The notes below the pieces were generated by a model, which was not told where the DNA came from, made no database searches, and saw only the letters and a program-made list of their open reading frames with translations. From NCBI GenBank assembly GCA_031427625.1, contig JANPNV010000129.1:1-48863 (forward strand): a DNA stretch of 48,863 bases, in the 5' to 3' direction. Position 1 is the first letter of the stretch. Every line of letters begins with the position of its first letter. Positions 42,234 to 48,863 of this stretch are shown piece by piece. The position numbers and the translations under genes were made by a program. This DNA comes from JADKIH01 sp031427625 (GTDB lineage: Bacteria > Bacteroidota > Bacteroidia > AKYH767-A > 2013-40CM-41-45).

Positions 42234-43142
42234 TTAGCTTTTCTTTTCGGTTAATTCAATCAATGAATTTTTAAGATCGGTATGCAAAAAATTAAATCCC
42301 GCCATCCGTATTTTTTCTGACGAAACTCTTTGGCCGTTTAAAACAATTACTGCTTTTTCACCTAGTATTGTTTTTAGAATAAATTCAGGAATGTGAAATG
42401 GCCAGATAGGTCTGTTGAGAGCGATACCGAGCATTTTCATAAATTCATCGTGCATAACCGGCACAGGCGAAACAGCATTGTAGACGCCATTCGTTTTATC
42501 TTCATAGAGAACGAAGGCAATCATTCGTATAAGATCATTAATATGTATCCACGACATGTATTGTTTACCATTTCCCAATGGTGCACCAATACAATATCTG
42601 ATTGGTGTTGATATTGCTGGAAGAACACCTCCATCGGGGGCGAGGACTAAACCAATTCTTAATATAATTACCCTGATTCCCAATTCGGCAAATCTCGACG
42701 TAGATTTTTCCCACTCCGAACAAACTCTGCCCATAAAATCATCGGCACCTTTAAAATTTTCGTCAACCCATTGATTGCCAGGGTCACCGTAATATCCGAT
42801 AGCAGATGCAGCGATGAGTGTTTTGACCTTATGCCCGGGATTTTTTTTAAGTTCTCTGTACAATAGATATGCGCTTTGAGTACGGCTGTTCAGGATTTCT
42901 TTTTTATACTCAAGTGTCCACCGTCCCGATGCAATTCCTGATCCTGCAAGGTGAATAATGGCATCTGTATCGTGAAAAGCAGCCGGATCAATGGTTTGTT
43001 TTTCAATGTCCCATAAAAAGGTAGGAGTATCAGGTTGTATTTTTCTGCTCAATATTGATACATCATGATCCTTCGATTGAAGATACGGGATGAGATGAGA
43101 GCCTAAAAATCCGCTGCCGCCCGAAATGAGTATTTTTGTCAT
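42234..43142 (-). CDS. TIGR01777 family SDR epimerase (YfcH-like)
   Basis: This 302-residue protein has ILISGGSGFLGSHLI (NAD(P)-binding), HLAGSGIASGRW, SRTQSAYLLY, ASAIGYYGD (in place of the usual catalytic Tyr region), GRVCSEWEKST and a C-terminal DUF1731-type segment (LGEKAVIVLNGQRV). This family is widespread and its substrate is unknown. It stands between the photolyase gene (89 bp) and the divergent ribosomal operon. Confidence 0.9.
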   Translation of the reverse strand: MTKILISGGSGFLGSHLIPYLQSKDHDVSILSRKIQPDTPTFLWDIEKQTIDPAAFHDTDAIIHLAGSGIASGRWTLEYKKEILNSRTQSAYLLYRELKKNPGHKVKTLIAASAIGYYGDPGNQWVDENFKGADDFMGRVCSEWEKSTSRFAELGIRVIILRIGLVLAPDGGVLPAISTPIRYCIGAPLGNGKQYMSWIHINDLIRMIAFVLYEDKTNGVYNAVSPVPVMHDEFMKMLGIALNRPIWPFHIPEFILKTILGEKAVIVLNGQRVSSEKIRMAGFNFLHTDLKNSLIELTEKKS

Positions 43143-43326
43143 GAATACAAGAAATATTAGCTTTTAATTGTAAATAACTCCAAAATTAGTCTAAAAACGG
43201 AAGTAAATCCTATTTTATATCACCGAATTCATTGAGTTTTTATATGAATGAGGACAAATTCTTTATTACCAAATAGTCAGGAAATGAAATGTTCATCAGT
43301 ATTATGAAAAAGTATTCAACACCGCA

Positions 43327-43357
43327 TTTGGTACAATCAAAATAAATCCTACTTTTG
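43327..43357 (+). promoter_or_regulatory. Consensus Bacteroidota promoter of the rplM operon
   Basis: TTTG (43327-43330), exactly 19 bp, then TACTTTTG (43350-43357). This is a perfect match to the -33/-7 consensus TTTG-N19-TAnnTTTG. Transcription would begin around 43364, giving a leader of about 50 nt with a small GGG-AAAAA-CCC hairpin at about 43388-43398. Confidence 0.85.
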
Positions 43358-43413
43358 CAACCCCTTCTGAAGTAGCAATATTCAATGGGAAAAACCCTTA
43401 AAAAATCATTAAA

Positions 43414-43857
43414 GTGGATGCATTAAGTTATAAGACCATTTCAGCAAATGCACAAACAGTAGACAAAAAGTGGGTACTGGTTGATGCTGAAGAGCAAGTG
43501 GTTGGACGTTTATCGTCAGAAGTAGCGAGAATTCTTCGTGGCAAACATAAAGTGGACTTTACACCTCATGTAGATTGTGGTGATAATGTTATTATCATCA
43601 ATGCCGAGAAGATTCGTTTTACAGGAAAAAAAATGGATGATAAGGAATACGTTCGATACACGGGATATCCGGGAGGACAACGTTTTGCGAATCCGACCCA
43701 ATGGTTGAAAAAGAATCCGGCTCTTATTCTGGAGAATTCAATTCGCGGTATGCTTCCAAAGAATCGTTTAGGGCGTGAGCTATTCCGTAACCTTCATGTA
43801 TATGTAGGAACAGAGCATCCGCATTCAGCACAAAAACCAAAAGAAATTAAATTTTAA
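43414..43857 (+). CDS. rplM: 50S ribosomal protein L13
   Basis: This 147-residue protein has the L13 hallmarks WVLVDAEEQVVGRLSSEVA, LRGKHKVDFTPHVDCGD, YTGYPGG and IRGMLPKNRLGRELFRNL. The start codon is a GTG. No in-frame ATG is available upstream of the conserved N-terminus and the sequence VDALSYKTISAN matches other Bacteroidota L13 proteins. Leads the rplM-rpsI-rpsB-tsf operon under a consensus promoter. Confidence 0.97.
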   Translation: MDALSYKTISANAQTVDKKWVLVDAEEQVVGRLSSEVARILRGKHKVDFTPHVDCGDNVIIINAEKIRFTGKKMDDKEYVRYTGYPGGQRFANPTQWLKKNPALILENSIRGMLPKNRLGRELFRNLHVYVGTEHPHSAQKPKEIKF

Positions 43858-43862
43858 TTAGC

Positions 43863-44249
43863 ATGGCAGTAATCCATTGTATCGGAAGAAGAAAAACATC
43901 TATCGCAAGAGTTTATTTAGATAGCGGTAACGGTGCCATCACCGTGAATTCAAGAGATTTTAAAGAATATTTTCCTACAGGACCGCTTCAGTATATTGTT
44001 ACTCAGGCACAAGCGGCTATAAATGCCAAGGAAAATTACGATATAAAAATAAATGTTGATGGCGGCGGAATTAAAGGTCAGGCCGAGGCATCAAGATTGG
44101 GTATTGCCCGTGCACTTGTGAAAATCAATGAGGAGAACAAGCCTGTACTTCGTAAGGAAGGTTTGTTGACTCGTGATCCACGAATGGTTGAGCGTAAAAA
44201 GCCTGGTCAGAAAAAAGCACGTAAGAAATTCCAGTTCTCTAAACGTTAA
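43863..44249 (+). CDS. rpsI: 30S ribosomal protein S9
   Basis: This 128-residue protein has IGRRKTSIARVYL at the N-terminus, NVDGGGIKGQAEASRLGIARAL (in part) in the middle and the basic tail RDPRMVERKKPGQKKARKKFQFSKR (in part). The final Arg reaches the P-site in ribosomes. It lies 5 bp after rplM. Confidence 0.97.
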   Translation: MAVIHCIGRRKTSIARVYLDSGNGAITVNSRDFKEYFPTGPLQYIVTQAQAAINAKENYDIKINVDGGGIKGQAEASRLGIARALVKINEENKPVLRKEGLLTRDPRMVERKKPGQKKARKKFQFSKR

Positions 44250-44319
44250 TCGTCAATTGTCTTTTGGAGAATCCGAAAGTCATTATAACAGAAAATTCAA
44301 ACACAGTAATCCAAATTCA

Positions 44320-45174
44320 ATGTCAAGAGTTTCATATCAGGAATTATTAGATGCAGGTGCTCACTTTGGCCATCTTAAGAGCAAGTGGAATCCGCGTATG
44401 GCGCCATATATTTTCATGGAGGCCAGAGGTATTCACATTATCGATCTTAATAAAACAGTTGCTAAAATTGAGGAAGCGGCATCAGCCATGAAGCAAATAG
44501 CTAAGTCGGGCAAAAAAATTCTTTTCGTTGCGACAAAAAAGCAAGCGAAAGAAATTGTTGCCAATGCCGCTGAGCGTGTAAGCATGCCTTACATTACTGA
44601 GCGCTGGCCCGGTGGAATGCTGACGAATTTTGCTACTGTACGAAAGTCAGTAAAGAAGATGACAGGTTTTGAGAAGATGGCTACTGATGGAACATTTGAA
44701 AATATTTCCAAGAAGGAGCGTCTTCAGATCACTCGTCAGAAAGCTAAGATGGAGAAATTTCTAGGTAGTATTATCGACCTGAGCAGACTTCCCGCAGCAC
44801 TCTTTATTGTTGATATCATGAAAGAGCATATTGCAGTTGCTGAGGCTCAAAAACTCAACATTCCGACTTTTGCTATTACAGATACAAATACAGACCCTAC
44901 AGAGGTAGATTTTGCAATTCCGGCAAACGATGATGCAACAAAATCAATTGCAATAATCGTTGAAACAATGGTGAAAGCGATTGAAGAAGGACTTGCAGAG
45001 CGTAAAGTGGATAAAGAGATAGAGAAGGAAAAAGAATCTGAAGCACTTGCAGAAAGCGAAAAATCTGAATCGTCAGATATGGTAATGACGGATGAAGATG
45101 AGCCTGTAAAAGAAGCGGGTGCACCAAAAGCACGACCGCGTCGTGGTGCTACAACTACAACACGCAAAAAGTAA
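44320..45174 (+). CDS. rpsB: 30S ribosomal protein S2
   Basis: This 284-residue protein starts with VSYQELLDAGAHFGHLKSKW and has GIHIIDLNKTV, KILFVATKKQAKE, YITERWPGGMLTNF, SRLPAALFIVDI and PTFAITDTNTDPTEVDF. I chose the ATG at 44320, just before the conserved start. The frame is open further upstream into rpsI but this is not coding. The last about 50 residues are a charged extension (KEKESE, then a basic R/K end) beyond the usual 240-residue S2 core. Confidence 0.96.
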   Translation: MSRVSYQELLDAGAHFGHLKSKWNPRMAPYIFMEARGIHIIDLNKTVAKIEEAASAMKQIAKSGKKILFVATKKQAKEIVANAAERVSMPYITERWPGGMLTNFATVRKSVKKMTGFEKMATDGTFENISKKERLQITRQKAKMEKFLGSIIDLSRLPAALFIVDIMKEHIAVAEAQKLNIPTFAITDTNTDPTEVDFAIPANDDATKSIAIIVETMVKAIEEGLAERKVDKEIEKEKESEALAESEKSESSDMVMTDEDEPVKEAGAPKARPRRGATTTTRKK

Positions 45175-45211
45175 AATAGTTTATTAATCAAAATATTTAA
45201 GGAGAGTTAAA

Positions 45212-46048
45212 ATGACAACTGCATCAATAAGTGCAGCCGACGTAAATAAGCTTCGTCAGCAAACCGGTTCAGGAATGATGGACTGCAAGAAAGCCCTTTT
45301 AGAAGCCAATGGTGATTTTGAAGCCGCTATTGATATTTTAAGAAAAAAAGGACAAAAAATTGCAGCTAATCGTCAGGATCGTGAAGCGAAAGAAGGATAT
45401 GTATTCGGTAAAACAAGTGCAGACGGAAAGCAAGGAATAATTGTGGCAGTTTGCTGTGAGACAGATTTCGTTGCTCAGAATACTGACTTTGTTAAATACG
45501 GTGAATCTATTCTGGATCTTGCCATGAAGAACAATCCATCTACAATAGATGAGTTAAAGGTGTTGAAACTGGGTAATCAGACAGTAGCTGAGACACTCAT
45601 CGAACAGATGGGCAAAATAGGGGAGAAGATCGACGTAGTTGATTTCCAAAATGTAAAGACGGATAAAGTCGTAGTTTATAATCATCCCGGAAATAAACTA
45701 TCATCAATGGTAGGTTTCAATATTTCTGATGCAAAAATAAATGACCCTGGTCGCGATATCGCAATGCAAGTTGCCGCTATGGCTCCTGTTGCCATCGATA
45801 AAGATGATGTGGATCCCACTTTGCTTGATCGTGAAGTTGACATCGTGAAAGAACAGATCCGCGCAGAAGGAAAGCCGGAAAATATGATTGAGAAAATCGC
45901 ACAAGGCAAAATCAATAAATTCTATTCTGAATATACGCTGCTTAATCAGCAATTTATTAAGGATGAGAAGAAAACTATTCGTCAGTATCTTGAAGGAATT
46001 GATAAAAACCTCAAAATTACGGCGATGAAAAGAGTAAAACTCGGATAA
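45212..46048 (+). CDS. tsf: Elongation factor Ts
   Basis: This 278-residue protein has the N-terminal UBA-like domain ADVNKLRQQTGSGMMDCKKAL, the TDF-containing core motif CCETDFVAQNTDF, and a coiled coil and dimerisation part (about 180-278) with EQIRAEGKPENMIEKIAQGK. It exchanges GDP for GTP on EF-Tu. The gene has a good AAGGAGAG leader, unusual for this genome, about 11 bp before the ATG, and ends at a strong terminator. Confidence 0.97.
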   Translation: MTTASISAADVNKLRQQTGSGMMDCKKALLEANGDFEAAIDILRKKGQKIAANRQDREAKEGYVFGKTSADGKQGIIVAVCCETDFVAQNTDFVKYGESILDLAMKNNPSTIDELKVLKLGNQTVAETLIEQMGKIGEKIDVVDFQNVKTDKVVVYNHPGNKLSSMVGFNISDAKINDPGRDIAMQVAAMAPVAIDKDDVDPTLLDREVDIVKEQIRAEGKPENMIEKIAQGKINKFYSEYTLLNQQFIKDEKKTIRQYLEGIDKNLKITAMKRVKLG

Positions 46049-46052
46049 ATTT

Positions 46053-46081
46053 AAAAGGAAGATTAGTCTTCCTTTTTTTTT
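46053..46081 (+). terminator. Intrinsic terminator after tsf
   Basis: AAAGGAAGA-TTAG-TCTTCCTTT is a perfect 9-bp stem followed by T9. It ends the rplM-tsf transcript before pyrH. Confidence 0.9.
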
Positions 46082-46173
46082 GTCCTTTTTTTTCAATACC
46101 ATGAAATCAGGCAACAATAAATTGCATTATTACATTCTGATTTGTTTGTTTATTTTCGTAACCACATTAAATT

Positions 46174-46884
46174 ATGAAATACAAGCGCGTACTACTTAAG
46201 TTAAGCGGAGAAGCCCTGATGGGAGAGAAGGAATTTGGCATCGATCATAACCGGCTAAAGCATTATGCAGAAGACATACGCGATGCAGTAAATGCAGGTG
46301 TTCAGGTTGCCATTGTAATAGGCGGAGGTAATATTTTCCGTGGAGTGGGAAATGATGCAGAAGATGTGATCGACAGAGTGCAGGGTGACTATATGGGAAT
46401 GTTAGCGACAGTGATTAATAGTATGGCGCTGCAATCTGCATTGGAAAAGATAGGAGTTAATACGCGGCTTCAATCTGCTATTAAAATGGAACAGATTTGT
46501 GAGCCTTATATTAAAAGAAGAGCCGTCAGACATCTTGAAAAAGGGCGTGTTGTAATTTTTGGTGCAGGAACGGGAAATCCTTATTTTACAACGGATACTG
46601 CTGCATCATTAAGGGCAATAGAAATCGAAGCGAATGTTATTCTGAAAGGAACACGTGTTGACGGAATTTACTCTTCCGATCCGGAAAAAGATAAAAATGC
46701 AGTTAAATATAATACGGTAACTTTCGATGAAGTATATGAAAAAGGACTGAAGGTTATGGATCTGACAGCTTTTACATTGTGTAATGAAAACAAAGTTCCC
46801 ATTATTGTATTTAATATGAATAAGAATGGCAACTTTCTTAAAGTGCTGGGAGGAGAACAAATAGGAACATTAGTAGAGTTTTAA
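46174..46884 (+). CDS. pyrH: UMP kinase
   Basis: This 236-residue protein has KRVLLKLSGEALMG, AIVIGGGNIFRG, GDYMGMLATVINSMAL, GAGTGNPYFTTDTAA and GTRVDGIYSSDPEKD. It phosphorylates UMP to UDP and is regulated by UTP/GTP in other bacteria. It lies after the tsf terminator, so it is transcribed separately, together with frr 61 bp downstream. Confidence 0.96.
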   Translation: MKYKRVLLKLSGEALMGEKEFGIDHNRLKHYAEDIRDAVNAGVQVAIVIGGGNIFRGVGNDAEDVIDRVQGDYMGMLATVINSMALQSALEKIGVNTRLQSAIKMEQICEPYIKRRAVRHLEKGRVVIFGAGTGNPYFTTDTAASLRAIEIEANVILKGTRVDGIYSSDPEKDKNAVKYNTVTFDEVYEKGLKVMDLTAFTLCNENKVPIIVFNMNKNGNFLKVLGGEQIGTLVEF

Positions 46885-46945
46885 TCAAATTATATATTAA
46901 TTATCACAGCCAGAATTTTGTGGCTTGTCAGCAAATTTAAATGAC

Positions 46946-47503
46946 ATGTTAGACCCGAATAAAATTATCAACGAATCCAGAATGCACATGCAAAAAGCAA
47001 TTGAGCATTTAGAAGTGGAACTTGCAAAAATAAGAGCTGGCAGGGCGAATCCATCCATGCTTGATAGTGTTCACGTAGATTACTACGGAACTATTACACC
47101 TCTTTCGCAGATAAGTAGTGTTACAGTTCCCGATGCAAGAACAATCGCGATTCAACCATGGGAAAAGTCGATGCTTATCCCGATAGAAAAAGCAATTCAG
47201 GGATCCAATCTTGGTTTTAATCCTCAGAATGATGGCACATTAATTAGAATAAATATTCCGACACTTACAGAAGAACGTAGAAAGGATCTTGTTAAAAAAA
47301 CAAGAGCTGAGGCAGAACATTGCAAAGTTGGTATTCGCAATGCACGTCGGGATGCAAATGAACATATTAAAAAAGAGGCTAAGACAGTTCCTGAAGATGT
47401 GGTAAAAGACTTGGAAGATCAGGTTCAAAAAATAACTGATCAATTTATTATTGTTGTTGATAAGCATCTGGAAGCAAAGGAAAAAGAGATTATGACAATT
47501 TGA
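46946..47503 (+). CDS. frr: Ribosome recycling factor
   Basis: This 185-residue protein has MQKAIEHLEVELAKIRAGRANPSMLD (in part), PLSQISSVTVPDARTIAIQPW and RRKDLVKKTRAEAEHCKVGIRNARRDA (in part). With EF-G it splits post-termination ribosomes. ATG 46946 gives the normal 185-residue length. An in-frame TTG at 46925 would add seven residues. Confidence 0.95.
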   Translation: MLDPNKIINESRMHMQKAIEHLEVELAKIRAGRANPSMLDSVHVDYYGTITPLSQISSVTVPDARTIAIQPWEKSMLIPIEKAIQGSNLGFNPQNDGTLIRINIPTLTEERRKDLVKKTRAEAEHCKVGIRNARRDANEHIKKEAKTVPEDVVKDLEDQVQKITDQFIIVVDKHLEAKEKEIMTI

Positions 47504-47882
47504 TTACATTGGTAAAACACTGCTTTTTATGGGTGAAATTATCCCAATCATCTTTTTAAGGTTTTTTTTAAGCATTGACAATGAAAAACTAGTTGTGTTC
47601 ATATAATTAGCAATTAGTTAATATGAATGAGTTGATTTATTGATTAACTTCGACTCACTACCAGTGGATGCGAATACCACACACATCAACGAAGTTTATA
47701 AATTTAGGCATGACAACATTTTAGACGATCTAAAATAGTTGTTTACCCAAATTTTATTGACTTTCTACCCATTCGAAAGTATATTCTGCCATTAAATAGT
47801 ATTAGATTTCTGTGATGAATAAATCGCAGATTAAGTTCATGTCAAATTAAAACCAATGTTCAAAACAAACGTAGCAGGCATT
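47504..47882. promoter_or_regulatory. 379-bp intergenic leader region of the adhesin gene with two inverted repeats
   Basis: AACTTCG (47646-47652) pairs with CGAAGTT (47690-47696) around a loop that contains a GTGG...CCAC stem. A 12-bp hairpin follows at 47714-47741. A weak hairpin with T run at about 47530-47570 may terminate frr. No consensus promoter or ORF is seen. Confidence 0.4.
47714..47741. promoter_or_regulatory. Near-perfect 28-bp inverted repeat
   Basis: CAAC-ATTTTAGA, loop CGA, then TCTAAAAT-A-GTTG: an 8-bp perfect stem plus 4 bp beyond a bulged A. No T run follows, so it is not a classic terminator. It could be an operator or an RNA hairpin in the leader of the adhesin gene. Confidence 0.4.
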
Positions 47883-48863
47883 ATGAAAAAAAATCCTACC
47901 AGAAGAATGATGAATAAAGGTCTTTGGAGTCTTGTTGTCCTCATGATGACATTTTCAATCAAAGGCTTTTCGCAAGCGCATTTACAAATGTCAATTACCA
48001 ATTGCAGTATTTCTGCAAATGAATTTCAGTTTGAGTTTTTGCTGTTAAACGATGGTACATTGCCATTGAAAATTAACTCAGCATCATTCCGATTAACACA
48101 TGGTGCAGGAATAGTACCTGCCGGAACAAATACATATGCCCTAACATATATATCAGGAACTACAGACATGCCTCTTTCTTTCGTTGCCTTACCAACGAAT
48201 TACAATATGTCTTATACTGCCTCTACACGGTTAATGCAATTAACCATGAGTACAGGAAATTACACATCTGCTAATGCTGTAAGTTTACCAGCAGGCGGAC
48301 CTGCAATTCGTGTAGGCCGTTTTTCAATGAAGATTACAAATACTAATTGGGTGGGTGGTCAATTAGCTAATATTGCTTATTTCTCAAGTGGAAATGGAGC
48401 TGTACTTTATGTAAATGGTGCAACAACCAGTACTACCTTTAACCAGACAACGGCGACTACTTTTGTTGCTATTCCACCCTGTGTTTTGACAACACCAACA
48501 GCAGGGTGTAGTGTTACTTCTGCAGTGTCCGGTAATACACCTGTAACTTGTTTTAGCGGAGCTAATGGTGCTGCTACAGTTACTTTAACTGGTGCAACAG
48601 CACCTATTGTATGGACATTAAATTCTATTCCAGCTCTTGGCACAACCGTAGCTAATACATTTAGTAACCTAGCTGCAGGAAATTATACAGCAGGATATAC
48701 AGATGCATCTAGTTGTACAGGAACTGCTACATTTACAATCGGCGGACCTTCTGCTGCCTTAGCAATAGGAACATGTAATCATACAAATGTTACATGTTTT
48801 GGAGGAAGTAATGGCTCTGTAATAGCTGGTACAGTTTCGAACTCAGTCGGCACAGTAAATTAT
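47883..48863 (+). CDS. Large secreted adhesin-like protein with SprB repeats (5' part only)
   Basis: The frame from ATG 47883 stays open to the window end, 327 codons with no stop. It has a signal peptide (cleavage after GFSQA), then a cohesin-like beta domain (about 35-195: MSITNCSISANEFQFEFLLLN in part, with AIRVGRFSMKI). SprB-type repeats follow. The first runs over about 218-287 (VTCFSGANGAATVTL, LAAGNYTAGYTDASSCTGTATF in part), and a second begins at about residue 302 (NVTCFGGSNGSV). SprB repeats occur in giant gliding-motility adhesins and other T9SS cargo. The protein is almost certainly much longer, and a C-terminal sorting domain would be expected beyond the window. A 380-bp leader region separates it from frr. 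Confidence 0.85.
   Translation, partial: MKKNPTRRMMNKGLWSLVVLMMTFSIKGFSQAHLQMSITNCSISANEFQFEFLLLNDGTLPLKINSASFRLTHGAGIVPAGTNTYALTYISGTTDMPLSFVALPTNYNMSYTASTRLMQLTMSTGNYTSANAVSLPAGGPAIRVGRFSMKITNTNWVGGQLANIAYFSSGNGAVLYVNGATTSTTFNQTTATTFVAIPPCVLTTPTAGCSVTSAVSGNTPVTCFSGANGAATVTLTGATAPIVWTLNSIPALGTTVANTFSNLAAGNYTAGYTDASSCTGTATFTIGGPSAALAIGTCNHTNVTCFGGSNGSVIAGTVSNSVGTVNY

Noticed and set aside
1..48863. CRISPR arrays, tRNA/rRNA genes, insertion sequences and prophage genes
   Set aside because: No direct-repeat/spacer pattern, no cloverleaf or GGTTCGAATCC-type T-loop outside coding regions, and no transposase, integrase or phage structural protein among the translated frames.

Overview
The window is a piece of a low-GC Bacteroidota chromosome, probably Sphingobacteriia/Chitinophagia-like. 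Signs of this are several TAnnTTTG promoter -7 elements, weak Shine-Dalgarno use, secreted proteins with type IX secretion (T9SS) C-terminal sorting domains, a SprB-repeat adhesin, a Bacteroidota-style rplM-rpsI-rpsB-tsf-pyrH-frr order and lipoproteins of the C..PGGG..D..PP type. There is no phage, IS element, tRNA, rRNA or CRISPR array that I can see. Both ends look like assembly break points. The first 142 bases are high-GC DNA coding for the end of a methylcrotonyl-CoA carboxylase beta subunit, joined to a 7-bp tandem repeat. The last gene runs off the window inside repetitive SprB-type modules.

Layout. 0.5-3.2 kb: a TMTC-like membrane glycosyltransferase with TPRs plus a GT2 enzyme. 3.2-7.7 kb, minus strand: a membrane SpoIIE-type phosphatase, a DinB-like protein and exonuclease VII (xseB, xseA). 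7.8-12.8 kb: two T9SS cargo proteins, one with four 75-residue repeats and one with FG-GAP/VCBS repeats, flanking a small unknown gene. 12.8-16.6 kb: a methyltransferase, ComF, free methionine-R-sulfoxide reductase and an Ig-like lipoprotein. 16.6-20.4 kb, minus: a secreted peptidylarginine-deiminase-like enzyme, an omega-amidase and a matching aminotransferase. 20.4-24.4 kb, minus: a phosphorelay set (histidine kinase, receiver, REC-HK-REC hybrid, Hpt, membrane-anchored receiver). 25 kb: a lysine-rich SWIB-domain protein with a strong terminator. 25.4-28.9 kb: dprA and a TonB-dependent receptor. 29-35 kb: kdsB facing a four-gene glycan operon (epimerase, GT-C transferase, GT2, AsnB-like amidotransferase). 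35.1-40.7 kb, minus: a surface-structure locus. 40.8-43.1 kb: photolyase and a TIGR01777 epimerase. 43.4-47.5 kb: the translation operon. 47.9 kb to the end: the SprB-repeat adhesin.

The most interesting region is 35.1-40.7 kb. A 975-residue outer-membrane barrel protein with N-terminal Ig-like and C-terminal carboxypeptidase-regulatory-like domains (usher-like) is followed by a PapD/DUF916-like periplasmic protein and two small secreted beta-rich paralogues. The paralogues share an F-N-T-I block, a W-D-L (WxL-like) motif and an identical E-D-L C-terminus. I infer a surface fibre or surface-complex assembly system. It combines the logic of chaperone-usher pili with that of the Gram-positive WxL/DUF916 clusters. 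I do not recognise it as a described system, and this reading is inference from sequence pattern and gene order only.

Several neighbouring genes fit known joint roles. The aminotransferase and omega-amidase form a glutamine transaminase/omega-amidase pair. The kinase, hybrid, Hpt and receivers form a multistep phosphorelay. ComF and DprA are DNA-uptake factors. The epimerase, GT2 and GT-C enzymes resemble an Arn/Gtr-type lipid-linked sugar pathway beside Kdo activation.
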